A DNA stretch of 64,000 bases from an uncultured Faecalibacterium sp. GTDB taxonomy: Bacteria; Bacillota; Clostridia; Oscillospirales; Ruminococcaceae. The notes beneath the pieces are model-generated. The model was not told the DNA's origin and made no database searches. It saw only the letters and a list, made by a program, of their open reading frames with translations. Location of the stretch: positions 1 through 64,000 of the forward strand of contig UQDV01000006.1 in NCBI GenBank assembly GCA_900539945.1. Direction: 5' to 3'. A program made the position numbers and the translations under genes. Below are positions 43,908-52,346 of the stretch, in pieces (the first letter of the stretch is position 1; every line of letters starts with the position of its first letter).

Positions 43908-45302
43908 TTACTTGTTCTGGATGTACTCGTGGATGGCCTTGGCGGCAGCCTTGCCGGCACCCATGGCCTTGATGACGGTAGCGGCACCGGTCACGGCGTC
44001 GCCGCCGGCGTACACGCCGTCACGGCTGGTCTTGCCGTCGTCGCCGTCGGTGACGATGCAGCCGTGCTTGTTGGTCTCCAGACCCGGGGTGGTGGAGCGG
44101 ATCAGCGGGTTGGGGCTGGTGCCCAGGCTCATGATCACGGTGTCCACGTCCAGCTCAAACTCGCTGCCCTTCTTCTCGATGGGGCGGCGGCGGCCGGAAG
44201 CATCGGGCTCGCCCAGCTCCATCTCCACGCAGGTGATGGACTGGACGAAGCCTTCGTCGTTGGCGTGGATCTCCACGGGGTTGCACAGGGTCTTGAAGAT
44301 GATGCCCTCTTCCTCGGCGTGCTCCACCTCTTCCTTACGGGCAGGCAGCTCGGCCATGCCGCGGCGGTAGACGATGTACACGGTCTCGGCACCCAGACGC
44401 ATGGCGCTGCGGGCAGCATCCATGGCCACGTTGCCGCCGCCCACGACGGCGACCTTCTTGCCGGTGCGGATGGGGGTCTTGCTGGTGGGCAGGTAAGCCT
44501 TCATCAGGTTGGAGCGGGTCAGGAACTCGTTGGCGGAGTACACGCCCTTCAGGCTCTCGCCGGGGATGCCCATGAAGCGGGGCAGACCGGCACCGGAGCC
44601 CACGAACACGGCCTCGTAGCCGTACTCGCCCATCAGCTCGTCGATGGTCAGCACCTTGCCGATGACCATGTTGCACTCAAAATCCACGCCCATCTTCTTC
44701 AGGCCGTCGATCTCCTGCTGCACGATGGCCTTGGGCAGACGGAACTCGGGGATGCCGTACATCAGCACGCCGCCGGCCACATGCAGGGCCTCGTACACGG
44801 TCACCTTGTAGCCCAGCTTGGCCAGGTCGCCTGCAGCGGTCAGGCCGGCAGGGCCTGCACCGATGATGGCCACCTTGTGGCCGTTCCACTCGGGCACGAC
44901 GGGTGCGGTGTGCACGTTCTCGCGGTGCCAATCGGCCACAAAGCGCTCCAGGCGGCCGATGCCCACGGGCTCGTTCTTGATGCCGCGGGTGCACTTGCCC
45001 TCGCACTGGCTCTCCTGCGGGCAGACACGGCCGCAGACAGCGGGCAGGGAAGAGGAGCGGTTGATGACCTGATAAGCGGCCTCAAAGTCGCCCTCGGCCA
45101 CATGCGCGATGAACTCCGGGATGTCGATGCCCACCGGGCAGCCGGTCTGGCAGGGCTTGTTCTTGCAGTGGATGCAGCGCTTGGCCTCGTTGATGGCCAT
45201 TTCTTCGGTGTAGCCCAGAGCAACTTCCTTGAAGTTCTTGTTGCGGACGTTGGGGTCCTGCGTGGGCATGGGGCACTTTTTGGGATCCATATTGAAAGCC
45301 AT
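43908..45302 (-). CDS. nfnB: GltA/NfnB-type NADPH oxidoreductase, large subunit
   Basis: A 464-residue FAD/[4Fe-4S] protein (annotated in many genomes as NADPH-dependent glutamate synthase small subunit). N-terminal Cys clusters CIHCKNKPCQTGCPVG and VCGRVCPQESQCEGKC bind two iron-sulphur clusters. The FAD fold starts at VAIIGAGPAGLTAAG, and the NAD(P) fold at VAVVGGGNVAMDAARS. With the adjacent small subunit it forms an NfnAB-like complex, which bifurcates electrons between NADH, NADPH and ferredoxin. Start at 45302 (MAFNMDPKKCPMP) after GGAGGGAATG; one base separates it from the upstream gene's stop. Confidence 0.85.
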   Translation of the reverse strand: MAFNMDPKKCPMPTQDPNVRNKNFKEVALGYTEEMAINEAKRCIHCKNKPCQTGCPVGIDIPEFIAHVAEGDFEAAYQVINRSSSLPAVCGRVCPQESQCEGKCTRGIKNEPVGIGRLERFVADWHRENVHTAPVVPEWNGHKVAIIGAGPAGLTAAGDLAKLGYKVTVYEALHVAGGVLMYGIPEFRLPKAIVQQEIDGLKKMGVDFECNMVIGKVLTIDELMGEYGYEAVFVGSGAGLPRFMGIPGESLKGVYSANEFLTRSNLMKAYLPTSKTPIRTGKKVAVVGGGNVAMDAARSAMRLGAETVYIVYRRGMAELPARKEEVEHAEEEGIIFKTLCNPVEIHANDEGFVQSITCVEMELGEPDASGRRRPIEKKGSEFELDVDTVIMSLGTSPNPLIRSTTPGLETNKHGCIVTDGDDGKTSRDGVYAGGDAVTGAATVIKAMGAGKAAAKAIHEYIQNK

Positions 45303-45303
45303 C

Positions 45304-46149
45304 TTACATTCCCTCCTGAGTCTTGAACAGATTGCAGGCTGCCTCACGGGCGTGTGCCTCAAAGGGGCGGTACATGGTGCCGCGGGCCATGGCCTCGTCA
45401 AAGTCCACCAGGTCGCCGTCAAAGTCGGGGCCGTCCACGCAGGCAAACTTGGTCTGGCCGCCTACGGTCAGGCGGCAGCCGCCGCACATGCCGGTGCCGT
45501 CGATCATGATGGGGTTCATGGAAACGATGCTCTTCAGGCCGTGCTTCTGGCAGGTCTTGACCACGAACTTCATCATGATCAGCGGGCCGATGGTGATGAC
45601 CAGGTCATACTGGTTGCCGGCTGCCACCAGCTCGTCCAGCGCAGCGGTGACCACGCCCTTGGTGCCGTAGCTGCCGTCATCGGTCATGATGCGCAGCTCG
45701 TCGCTGCAGGCCTTGAACTCGTCCTCCAGAATCAGCAGATCCTTGTTGCGGAAGCCGATGACGCTGTGCACCACACAGCCCTGATCGTGCAGTTCCTTGG
45801 CAATGGGCAGGGCAATGGCGCAGCCCACGCCGCCGCCGACCACGCACACCTTCTTCAGGCCTTCCACCTCGGTGGCACGGCCCAGCGGGCCCACAAAGTC
45901 GTGGACGCTGTCGCCCACGTTCAGGCTGTTCAGCTCCATGGTAGTGCCGCCGACGATCTGGAAGATGATCTCCACGGTACCGGCCTCGCGGTCGTAACCG
46001 GCGACCGTCAGGGGGATGCGCTCGCTGTCCTCAAACGGGCGGACAATGATGAACTGACCCGGCTTTGCCTTTTTGGCGATCAGCGGGGCTTCAATGACCA
46101 TCTTTGTCACGGTGGGGTTCAGCGCGACCTTTTCAGTGATCTTATACAT
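45304..46149 (-). CDS. nfnA: NfnA-like sulfide/dihydroorotate-dehydrogenase-type FAD/NAD-binding subunit
   Basis: A 281-residue ferredoxin-reductase-like protein. An N-terminal FAD barrel includes PGQFIIVRPFEDSERIPLTVAG, followed by the NAD(P)-binding VCVVGGGVGCAIALPIAKEL. The C-terminal Cys motif GMCGGCRLTVGG with a later Cys (FACVDGP) binds a [2Fe-2S] cluster. The start MYKITEKVALNP at 46149 follows AAAGGAG. It is promoter-proximal and runs into nfnB with a one-base gap. Together they balance NADPH, NADH and ferredoxin in an anaerobe. Confidence 0.85.
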   Translation of the reverse strand: MYKITEKVALNPTVTKMVIEAPLIAKKAKPGQFIIVRPFEDSERIPLTVAGYDREAGTVEIIFQIVGGTTMELNSLNVGDSVHDFVGPLGRATEVEGLKKVCVVGGGVGCAIALPIAKELHDQGCVVHSVIGFRNKDLLILEDEFKACSDELRIMTDDGSYGTKGVVTAALDELVAAGNQYDLVITIGPLIMMKFVVKTCQKHGLKSIVSMNPIMIDGTGMCGGCRLTVGGQTKFACVDGPDFDGDLVDFDEAMARGTMYRPFEAHAREAACNLFKTQEGM

Positions 46150-46254
46150 CGTGTATGCTCCTTTATGCTGACATTTCCATCTCCGCGCACAAAAACGCGC
46201 GCCGGCCTGCAAGGGGTGGGCGCAGCGTTCCTGTACGACCTATTGACACGCTCT

Positions 46255-46283
46255 ATTATAATAGTTCCCGGTGTGGAATGCAA
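46255..46283 (-). promoter_or_regulatory. nfnAB promoter
   Basis: On the minus strand TTGCAT (46278-46283), 17 bp, TATAAT (46255-46260). The -10 is within the palindrome CTATTATAATAG. Confidence 0.7.
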
Positions 46284-46332
46284 ATAAATTTTCTTCGCAT
46301 CAGCGGGGTAGAACCTGAACGAAATTGAATAG

Positions 46333-46350
46333 TCATCGGACGTCCGATGA
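46333..46350. promoter_or_regulatory. Perfect 18-bp palindrome between nfnA and the tRNA genes
   Basis: TCATCGGACGTCCGATGA is fully self-complementary. It lies 50 bp upstream of the nfnAB -35 and 95 bp before the tRNA promoter, a plausible operator. Confidence 0.55.
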
Positions 46351-46444
46351 CGTGATGCAGAGATGTCTGAAATTGCAAATTGCACGATGCAGGGCCGAAT
46401 GTCGGTCTTTTGCCCCAAAAATTGCAAAAAATGCAGATTGGGTG

Positions 46445-46473
46445 TTGACAACGGCCCCGGCTTGCGGTATAAT
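46445..46473 (+). promoter_or_regulatory. Strong promoter of the tRNA operon
   Basis: Consensus TTGACA (46445-46450), 17-bp spacer and consensus TATAAT (46468-46473), followed by a GC-rich start region. Confidence 0.85.
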
Positions 46474-46519
46474 AATCGACGTCGCCGGGAGCAACACCCC
46501 GGGACGCCACATGGAGTAT

Positions 46520-46595
46520 GCGGCCGTAGCTCATCTGGTAGAGCGCCACCTTGCCAAGGTGGAGGTAGCGAGTTCGAGCCTCGTCGGCCGCTCCA
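46520..46595 (+). tRNA. tRNA-Gly (GCC)
   Basis: A 76-nt cloverleaf: acceptor GCGGCCG/CGGCCGC, anticodon stem CCACC/GGTGG around TTGCCAA, T arm GTTCGAGCC, and encoded CCA. Identical to the copy at 47138. Confidence 0.95.
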
Positions 46596-46602
46596 TTTAT
46601 GT

Positions 46603-46678
46603 GGAAGTTTAGCTCAGCTGGGAGAGCATCTGCCTTACAAGCAGAGGGTCAGCGGTTCGAGCCCGTTAACTTCCACCA
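46603..46678 (+). tRNA. tRNA-Val (TAC)
   Basis: Acceptor GGAAGTT/AACTTCC, anticodon loop CTTACAA in a CTGC/GCAG stem, and encoded CCA. Confidence 0.95.
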
Positions 46679-46681
46679 TGT

Positions 46682-46755
46682 GGCCCGGTAGCTCAGTTGG
46701 TTAGAGCACCAGCCTGTCACGCTGGGGGTCGTCGGTTCGAGCCCGATCCGGGTCG
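46682..46755 (+). tRNA. tRNA-Asp (GTC)
   Basis: Acceptor GGCCCGG/CCGGGTC, anticodon loop CTGTCAC, discriminator G. CCA is not encoded. Confidence 0.93.
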
Positions 46756-46762
46756 CTTCGTC

Positions 46763-46870
46763 GGAAATCCTGCTGTTCATCGGCAATCCTTGCAAGCAAG
46801 GCTTGCGTGATGAACGCCAGATTTCCTCCTCTTCCCCACAAATCTTTGCTGCGCAAACATTTGCGGGGGC
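46763..46870 (+). repeat. Structured spacer repeat T1 in the tRNA operon
   Basis: GGAAATC pairs with GATTTCC (46763-46826) enclosing TTCATC/GATGAA and CCTTGC/GCAAGG. A second hairpin CCCCACAAAT.../...ATTTGCGGGG (46834-46870) follows. Matches T2 (46999-47110), with paired changes. Lies between tRNA-Asp and tRNA-Phe. Confidence 0.7.
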
Positions 46871-46919
46871 CCCGATTCATGAGAGTTCGGGAGGGTGCAG
46901 GGACAAATGCACCGGTTAT

Positions 46920-46995
46920 GCCTCTGTAGCTCAGTCGGTAGAGCAGGGGACTGAAAATCCCCGTGTCATTGGTTCGATTCCGATCGGAGGCACCA
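46920..46995 (+). tRNA. tRNA-Phe (GAA)
   Basis: Acceptor GCCTCTG/CGGAGGC, anticodon loop CTGAAAA in a GGGGA/TCCCC stem, and encoded CCA. Confidence 0.95.
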
Positions 46996-46998
46996 CGT

Positions 46999-47110
46999 CG
47001 AAAATCCTGTCATTCATCGGGAAGTCTTGTAAGCAAGACTTCTGTGATGAATACCAGATTTTCTCCTTCTCCCCACAAACCTTTGCTTTGCAAATCTTTG
47101 CGGGGGCCCC
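46999..47110 (+). repeat. Structured spacer repeat T2 in the tRNA operon
   Basis: GAAAATC/GATTTTC enclosing ATTCATC/GATGAAT and GTCTTG/CAAGAC, then a CCCCACAAAC.../...GCGGGG hairpin. Differences from T1 are largely compensated in the stems. Lies between tRNA-Phe and the second tRNA-Gly. Confidence 0.7.
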
Positions 47111-47137
47111 GATAACGCAAAAAAACGTTATCAGTAT

Positions 47138-47213
47138 GCGGCCGTAGCTCATCTGGTAGAGCGCCACCTTGCCAAGGTGGAGGTAGCGAGTTCGAGCCTC
47201 GTCGGCCGCTCCA
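47138..47213 (+). tRNA. tRNA-Gly (GCC), second copy
   Basis: Same sequence as the first tRNA-Gly, with GCC anticodon and encoded CCA. Last gene of the cluster. Confidence 0.95.
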
Positions 47214-47218
47214 ACATG

Positions 47219-47260
47219 AAGCCATCGTTGATGCAGAAATGCAAAGACGATGGCTTTTTT
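47219..47260 (+). terminator. Terminator of the tRNA operon
   Basis: AAGCCATCG and CGATGGCTT form a stem around a 20-nt loop, followed by T's. Confidence 0.75.
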
Positions 47261-47345
47261 GTGTTTCTTTTTTGCACAGAACTGCCAAAAACACCCTTTT
47301 GCAGGCGGACGGAACCGTCAGATTGCAAAAATTGTGCATTTCCTC

Positions 47346-47374
47346 TTGCCAAACGGCCCGGAATGAGGTATTCT
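47346..47374 (+). promoter_or_regulatory. Promoter of the amino acid ABC transporter operon
   Basis: TTGCCA (47346-47351), 17-bp spacer, TATTCT (47369-47374), about 95 bp before the start. Confidence 0.65.
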
Positions 47375-47469
47375 ATAGCCACAGTTTAACGCTTTAGCAC
47401 TGCAAAGTGATAAACGAGAGGGAGCCGCCGGAGCACAGCCCGGTGGAACATTGAGGGAGGAACCTGTAT

Positions 47470-48318
47470 ATGAAACGCATTTCTCGTCGCAGCTTTCTGA
47501 TGGCCGCCGGTCTCGGCGTGGCCGCTCTGGGTCTTGCCGCCTGTGGCGGTGCCGCATCCGCTTCCACCGCCGCTTCTGCATCCTCTGCCGCGTCCGGCAG
47601 CACCGCCGCAGCACAGAGCGACCTGGACGAGATCAAGGGCAAGGGCAAGATGGTCATTGGCTACACCGTCTACGAGCCCATGAACTACACCGACGCCGAC
47701 GGCAGCTTTACCGGGTTTGACACCGAGCTTGCCACCGCCGTGTGCGAGAAGCTGGGCGTGGAGCCGGAGTTCGTGGAGATCAACTGGGACACCAAGGTGG
47801 TGGAGCTGGACGCCAAGAGCATCGACTGCATCTGGAACGGCATGACCCTCACCGAGGACATCATGGCCAACACCGCCACCACCAAGGCCTACGCCAAGAA
47901 CGCACAGGTCGTTGTGGTGAAGGACGGCACCGACTACACCTCCACCGCCGATCTGGCGGACAAGACCGTGGTGGCCGAGGCCGGTTCCGCCGGTGAAGCC
48001 GCCATTCAGGGCGACGAGAACCTGTCCAAGGCCGACTACGTCTCCAAGAGCGTGCAGACCGACTGCCTGATGGAAGTGGCCGCCGGCACCGCCGATGCCG
48101 CTGTGCTGGACCTGACCCTGGCCAATGCCATGATCGGCGCGGGCACCGACTACGCTAGCCTGAAGATCGTGGACGAGCTGAACGCCGAAGAGTACGGCGT
48201 GGCCTTCCGCAAGGGCAGCGACGCGGCCGCCGCCGTGGATGCCGCCTTTGACGAGCTGAAGGCGGACGGCACCATGCAGGCCCTGGCCGACAAGTACGAT
48301 CTGGCCCTGGCCGAGTGA
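47470..48318 (+). CDS. Amino acid ABC transporter substrate-binding lipoprotein
   Basis: A 282-residue extracytoplasmic solute-binding protein (SBP_bac_3 type). The leader MKRISRRSFLMAAGLG has a twin-arginine look and lipobox LAAC, followed by an Ala/Ser linker. The mature start KGKMVIGYTVYEPMNYTDADG and FDTELATAVCEKLG are typical of polar amino acid binders. The ATG follows GGGAGGA. It heads an operon with permease and ATPase. Ligand unknown; cystine, glutamine or general polar amino acids are possible. Confidence 0.9.
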   Translation: MKRISRRSFLMAAGLGVAALGLAACGGAASASTAASASSAASGSTAAAQSDLDEIKGKGKMVIGYTVYEPMNYTDADGSFTGFDTELATAVCEKLGVEPEFVEINWDTKVVELDAKSIDCIWNGMTLTEDIMANTATTKAYAKNAQVVVVKDGTDYTSTADLADKTVVAEAGSAGEAAIQGDENLSKADYVSKSVQTDCLMEVAAGTADAAVLDLTLANAMIGAGTDYASLKIVDELNAEEYGVAFRKGSDAAAAVDAAFDELKADGTMQALADKYDLALAE

Positions 48319-48351
48319 GACCGCAAAATCGGATGGAATGGGTGTGTTGTT

Positions 48352-49005
48352 GTGTCTGTGATCCTTGAGCGCCTTTCCGGCGCGTTCCTGCTCAACTGTG
48401 AGCTGTTTGCCCTGACCCTGCTGTTTGCGCTGCCGCTGGGGCTTGTGGTGGCCTTTGGCTCCATGAGCCGCTGCAGGGTGCTGTCCGGCGCGGTCAAGAC
48501 CTTTGTGTGGGTCATCCGCGGCACGCCGCTCATGCTGCAGATCATCGTCATCTATCTGGGCCCCGGCCTGCTGGGCATGGCGAACCCCTGGCCCTCCGGC
48601 TCCGGCGGCCGCATGGTGGCGGCGGTGGTGGCCTTTGCCATCAACTATGCCTGCTACTTCTCCGAGATCTACCGCGGCGGCATCGAGGCAGTGCCCAAGG
48701 GCCAGACCGAGGCCGGGCAGGTGCTGGGCATGACCAAGACCCAGATCTTCTTCAAGGTGACGCTGCTGCAGGTGATCAAGCGCATCCTGCCGCCCATGGG
48801 CAACGAGATCATCACCCTGGTCAAGGACACCTCGCTGGCCAACACCATCGCCAACAAGGAGATCATCATGATGGCCAAGGAGTACAGCGCAAAGGGCCTG
48901 ATCTGGCCGCTGTTCTCCACGGCGATCTTCTTCCTGGTGTTCGTGGGAGCTCTCACCCTGCTGTTTGGCTGGCTTGAGAAAAAGCTGGACTATTTCCGCT
49001 GCTGA
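48352..49005 (+). CDS. Amino acid ABC transporter permease (HisM/GlnP type)
   Basis: A 217-residue inner-membrane permease with five helices. The ATPase-coupling EAA-type loop is visible as EAVPKGQTEAGQVLGMTKTQIF. The GTG start at 48352 (or a second GTG at 48358) has only a weak ribosome site. A 33-nt gap follows the binding protein. Works as a homodimer in the three-gene system. Confidence 0.9.
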   Translation: MSVILERLSGAFLLNCELFALTLLFALPLGLVVAFGSMSRCRVLSGAVKTFVWVIRGTPLMLQIIVIYLGPGLLGMANPWPSGSGGRMVAAVVAFAINYACYFSEIYRGGIEAVPKGQTEAGQVLGMTKTQIFFKVTLLQVIKRILPPMGNEIITLVKDTSLANTIANKEIIMMAKEYSAKGLIWPLFSTAIFFLVFVGALTLLFGWLEKKLDYFRC

Positions 49006-49019
49006 GGAGGTTTTGAATC

Positions 49020-49802
49020 ATGGCATTATTGGAAGCCTCCGGCATCGGGAAGGATTTCGGAGAGACACACGTTTTAAAGGATATCTCGCTGACCCTGGAA
49101 CAGGGCGAGGCGCTGGCCATCATCGGTTCGTCCGGTTCCGGCAAGACCACCCTGCTGCGCTGCCTGAACTTTCTGGAGCGGCCGGACACCGGTGTCATCA
49201 AGGTGAACGGCGAGACCATGTGGGACGCCGCCGACCCCGCCACCCAGCGGGAGAGCGAGGTGCGCAAAAAGCGCCTGCACTTCGGTCTGGTGTTCCAGAA
49301 CTTCAACCTGTTCCCGCAGTATACGGCATTGCAGAACGTGATGCTGGCCGGGGAGCTGCTGGCCAAGGAGCGCCCGGACTACAAGGTCAACAAAAAAGCC
49401 ATCCATCAGCAGCTGGAGCAGCAGGCCCGGGAACTTCTGGCCCAGATGGGCCTGTCGGAGCGGGCGGGCCACTACCCGCATCAGCTGTCCGGCGGCCAGC
49501 AGCAGCGCGTGGCCATTGCCCGGGCCCTGGCCCTGCACCCGGATATCCTCTGCTTCGACGAGCCTACCAGCGCGCTGGACCCGGAGCTGACCGGCGAGGT
49601 GCTGCGCGTTCTGCGGGACCTTGCCGACCGCAAGACCACCATGATCATCGTGACCCACGAGATGAACTTTGCCCGTGACGTGGCCGACCGCATCCTGTTC
49701 ATGGACGGCGGCGTGGTGGTGGAGCAGGGCCCGGCCCGGCAGCTCATCGAGCACCCGCAGGAAGAGCGCACCCGCCGCTTCCTGGCTCACTATTCCGAAT
49801 AA
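49020..49802 (+). CDS. Amino acid ABC transporter ATP-binding protein (GlnQ/HisP type)
   Basis: A 260-residue ATPase. Walker A is GSSGSGKTTLL, Q-loop FQNFNLFPQYTAL, signature LSGGQQQRVAIARAL, Walker B ILCFDEPTSALD and switch His THEM. The ATG at 49020 follows TGAGGAGG. The spacing of helical insertion before the signature is slightly longer than in GlnQ. Terminator lies right after the stop. Confidence 0.95.
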   Translation: MALLEASGIGKDFGETHVLKDISLTLEQGEALAIIGSSGSGKTTLLRCLNFLERPDTGVIKVNGETMWDAADPATQRESEVRKKRLHFGLVFQNFNLFPQYTALQNVMLAGELLAKERPDYKVNKKAIHQQLEQQARELLAQMGLSERAGHYPHQLSGGQQQRVAIARALALHPDILCFDEPTSALDPELTGEVLRVLRDLADRKTTMIIVTHEMNFARDVADRILFMDGGVVVEQGPARQLIEHPQEERTRRFLAHYSE

Positions 49803-49835
49803 AAAAGCGCAGACCCGCACCGCAGGCCTGCGTCC
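49801..49835 (-). terminator. Terminator of the fatty acid operon
   Basis: On the minus strand CGCAG arms pair and are followed by CGCTTTTTT after the fabZ gene. Confidence 0.5.
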
Positions 49836-49836
49836 C

Positions 49837-49865
49837 GGCTCCTCCGCAAGGGGGAGCCTTTTTTG
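49837..49865 (+). terminator. Terminator of the amino acid ABC operon
   Basis: GGCTCC/GGAGCC stem with CGCAAG-like loop and six T's. Confidence 0.85.
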
Positions 49866-49872
49866 TTTTGAT

Positions 49873-50340
49873 TTACTGTGCTTCGGTCAGCACGAAGGTC
49901 AGCTCTGCGGTGGCGGCACATTTGCCGTCCACATAGGCCGAGGCCTTGCCCACGCCCACCGGGCCGCGCTGTTCCACCAGCTCGCAGTGCAGGGTGAGCA
50001 CGTCGCCGGGGGTGACCTGCTTGCGGAAGCGGGCATTTTTGATGCCGCCGAACAGGGCCAGCTTGCCCTTGTTTTCGGGCAGACTGAGGGCGGCCACGGC
50101 ACCGGTCTGGGCCAGCGCTTCCAGAATGAGCACGCCGGGCATCACCGGCTGGCCGGGAAAGTGCCCGCAGAAAAATTCCTCATTGCGGCTCACGCACTTG
50201 CGGCCGATGGCCCACTGGCCCGGCTCGTAGTCCAGGATGCGGTCCACGAGGGCAAAGGGGTAGCGGTGGGGCAGGATCGCCGCGATCTGTTCGCTGGTCA
50301 GGGCGTTGGGCGTTTCACGCACGGTACGGGGTTCTGCCAT
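49873..50340 (-). CDS. fabZ: 3-hydroxyacyl-ACP dehydratase
   Basis: A 155-residue hot-dog-fold dehydratase. Conserved [13 protein letters not shown] carries the catalytic-region His, and [21 protein letters not shown] the catalytic His-Glu helix. It converts 3-hydroxyacyl-ACP to trans-2-enoyl-ACP in type II fatty acid elongation. Last gene of the operon, three bases after fabF. Length is normal. Confidence 0.95.
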   Translation of the reverse strand: MAEPRTVRETPNALTSEQIAAILPHRYPFALVDRILDYEPGQWAIGRKCVSRNEEFFCGHFPGQPVMPGVLILEALAQTGAVAALSLPENKGKLALFGGIKNARFRKQVTPGDVLTLHCELVEQRGPVGVGKASAYVDGKCAATAELTFVLTEAQ

Positions 50341-50343
50341 GGG

Positions 50344-51582
50344 TCAGCCCTCCCATCTGCGCAGGGCGATGCAGGCATTGTGCCCGCCAAAGCCCAGACT
50401 GTTGCTCAGTGCGTAGGTCATGTTCTGGGCGCGGCCCACGTTCGGCACATAGTCCAGGTCGCACTCCGGGTCGGGTTGCGCGTAATGGATGGTGGGCGGG
50501 GCAAACTGGTCCCGCAGGGCCAGTGCCGTGAACACGGCTTCCACGCCGCCCGCGCCGCCCAGCAGGTGGCCGGTCATGCTCTTGGTGCTCACGACGGTCA
50601 GCTCCTTGGCGTGCTCCCCGAACACCGCGTGGATGGCAGCGGTCTCGCAGGAGTCGTTCATATGGGTGCCGGTGCCGTGGGCGTTGATGTGGTCCACCTG
50701 TTCCGGGGCGATGCCGGCGTCGGCCAGGGTCTGCTTCATGCAGTCGATGGCACCCGCGCCGCCGGGAGCCGGGGCGGTGAAGTGGTAGGCGTCGCAGTTG
50801 GCACCGTAGCCCACCACCTCGGCGTAGATGTGTGCGCCCCGGGCTCGGGCGTGCTCCAGCTCTTCCAGCACCAGCACACCGCTGCCTTCGCCCATCACGA
50901 AGCCGCCGCGCCGTGCGTCAAAGGGCAGGCTGGCCGCATCCGGGTCGGTGGCGGTGGAAAGGGCCTTCATGCTGGTAAAGCCGCCGATGCCCAGCGGGCT
51001 GATGCAGCTTTCGGCACCGCCGCAGACCATGGCGGTCTCGTAGCCGTCGCGGATGCGGTGGAAGGCATCGCCCACGGCGTTGGTGCCGCCGGCGCAGGCT
51101 GTGACCGGGCAGGTACACATGCCCTTCAGGCCGAAGCGGATGGCCACCTGGGCCGCCGCCATGTTGGCAATGGACATGGGCACGAAGTAGGGGCTGACCT
51201 TCTCCATGCCTTTTTCCTCGCCGCGGGTGTGCTGCTCCTCGATGGTGGGCAGCCCGCCGATGCCGCTGGACAGGATGACGCCGGTGGTTTTGGCGTTGGC
51301 TTCGGGATCAAGGCCGCTGTCCTGGATGGCTTCGGTTGCGGCAGCCAGTGCCAGCAGGGTAAAGCGAGCCATCTTGCGGGCCTCTTTTTTGTCCACGACA
51401 GCTTCCGGGTCAAAGCCCTTCACCTCAGCCGCCAGTTTGCACTTGAACCCAGCGGTATCGAACTGGGTGATGGGGGCAATGCCGCACTGTCCGGCCTTTG
51501 CGGCGGCCCAGCTCTCGGCCACGGTGTTGCCCAGCGGGTTCACAGTGCCCAGACCGGTAACGACCACTCTGCGTTTTTCCAT
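50344..51582 (-). CDS. fabF: 3-oxoacyl-ACP synthase II
   Basis: A 412-residue condensing enzyme. Cys-His-His catalytic set: CPVTACAGGTNAVG (nucleophile Cys), INAHGTGTHMND and KSMTGHLLGGAGG. It starts MEKRRVVVTGLGTVNPLG, after GGAG. Elongates acyl-ACP with malonyl-ACP. Sits between fabG and fabZ. Confidence 0.97.
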   Translation of the reverse strand: MEKRRVVVTGLGTVNPLGNTVAESWAAAKAGQCGIAPITQFDTAGFKCKLAAEVKGFDPEAVVDKKEARKMARFTLLALAAATEAIQDSGLDPEANAKTTGVILSSGIGGLPTIEEQHTRGEEKGMEKVSPYFVPMSIANMAAAQVAIRFGLKGMCTCPVTACAGGTNAVGDAFHRIRDGYETAMVCGGAESCISPLGIGGFTSMKALSTATDPDAASLPFDARRGGFVMGEGSGVLVLEELEHARARGAHIYAEVVGYGANCDAYHFTAPAPGGAGAIDCMKQTLADAGIAPEQVDHINAHGTGTHMNDSCETAAIHAVFGEHAKELTVVSTKSMTGHLLGGAGGVEAVFTALALRDQFAPPTIHYAQPDPECDLDYVPNVGRAQNMTYALSNSLGFGGHNACIALRRWEG

Positions 51583-51596
51583 GAAAACGTTCTCCT

Positions 51597-52346
51597 TTAC
51601 ATTGCCATGCCGCCGTCCACACAGAGCACCTGCCCGGTGAGATAGCTGCTTTGTTCTGCGGCAAAAAATGCCGCGGCGTTTGCCACGTCCTCCGGCTTTC
51701 CGGCCCGGCCCGCCGGGATGCTGTGCAGCATTCCGGTGCGGACGGCTTCCGGCAGAGCGGCGGTCATATCGGTCTCGATCAGGCCGGGGGCCACGGCATT
51801 CACCGTGATGTTCCGGCCTGCCAGCTCCTTGGCCAGGCTCTTGGTCAGGCCGATGAGCCCCGCCTTGCTGGCGGCGTAGTTGGCCTGCCCGGCGTTGCCC
51901 CGCAGGGCCACCACGCTGGACAGGTTGATGATGCGGCCATGCCGCTGGCGCACCATGCGGCGGGCGGCCTCCTTGCAGCAGAGGAATGCGCCCTTGAGGT
52001 TTGCGTTCAGCACGGCGTCAAAATCGGCCTCAGACATGCGCAGGAGCAGGCCGTCACGGGTGATGCCTGCGTTGTTCACCAGCACATCCACCCGGCCAAA
52101 GGCGTTGACCGCCGCGTCAAACAGCGTTTTGCAGCCCTCAGCGGTGGAAACATCGGCCTGTACGGCCACGGCGTCCACGCCCTCGGCGCGGCAGAGCGCT
52201 GCCGTCTGCTCCGCAGGCTCTGCGCCGTGGCAGTAGTTGACCACCACGTTGCAGCCCTGCTTTGCCAGTGCCACACACACCGCCCGGCCGATCCCCCGGC
52301 TGCCGCCGGTGACCACCGCCGCGCGGGTCACAGTCTCTTCGCTCAT
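51597..52346 (-). CDS. fabG: 3-oxoacyl-ACP reductase
   Basis: A 249-residue NADPH-dependent short-chain dehydrogenase. Cofactor motif TGGSRGIGRA near the N-terminus, NNAGITRDGLLLRM, catalytic Ser in NLSSVVALRGN and Tyr-Lys in NYAASKAGL. The start MSEETVTRAAV at 52346 follows GGAGGGACGAAGC and overlaps the fabD stop (ATGA). The longer open frame is inside fabD. Confidence 0.95.
   Translation of the reverse strand: MSEETVTRAAVVTGGSRGIGRAVCVALAKQGCNVVVNYCHGAEPAEQTAALCRAEGVDAVAVQADVSTAEGCKTLFDAAVNAFGRVDVLVNNAGITRDGLLLRMSEADFDAVLNANLKGAFLCCKEAARRMVRQRHGRIINLSSVVALRGNAGQANYAASKAGLIGLTKSLAKELAGRNITVNAVAPGLIETDMTAALPEAVRTGMLHSIPAGRAGKPEDVANAAAFFAAEQSSYLTGQVLCVDGGMAM

Noticed and set aside
46520..47213. 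tRNA cluster as an integration site of a mobile element
   Set aside because: All five tRNA genes are complete and no integrase or att-like direct repeats were seen; the intervening repeats are structured spacers.
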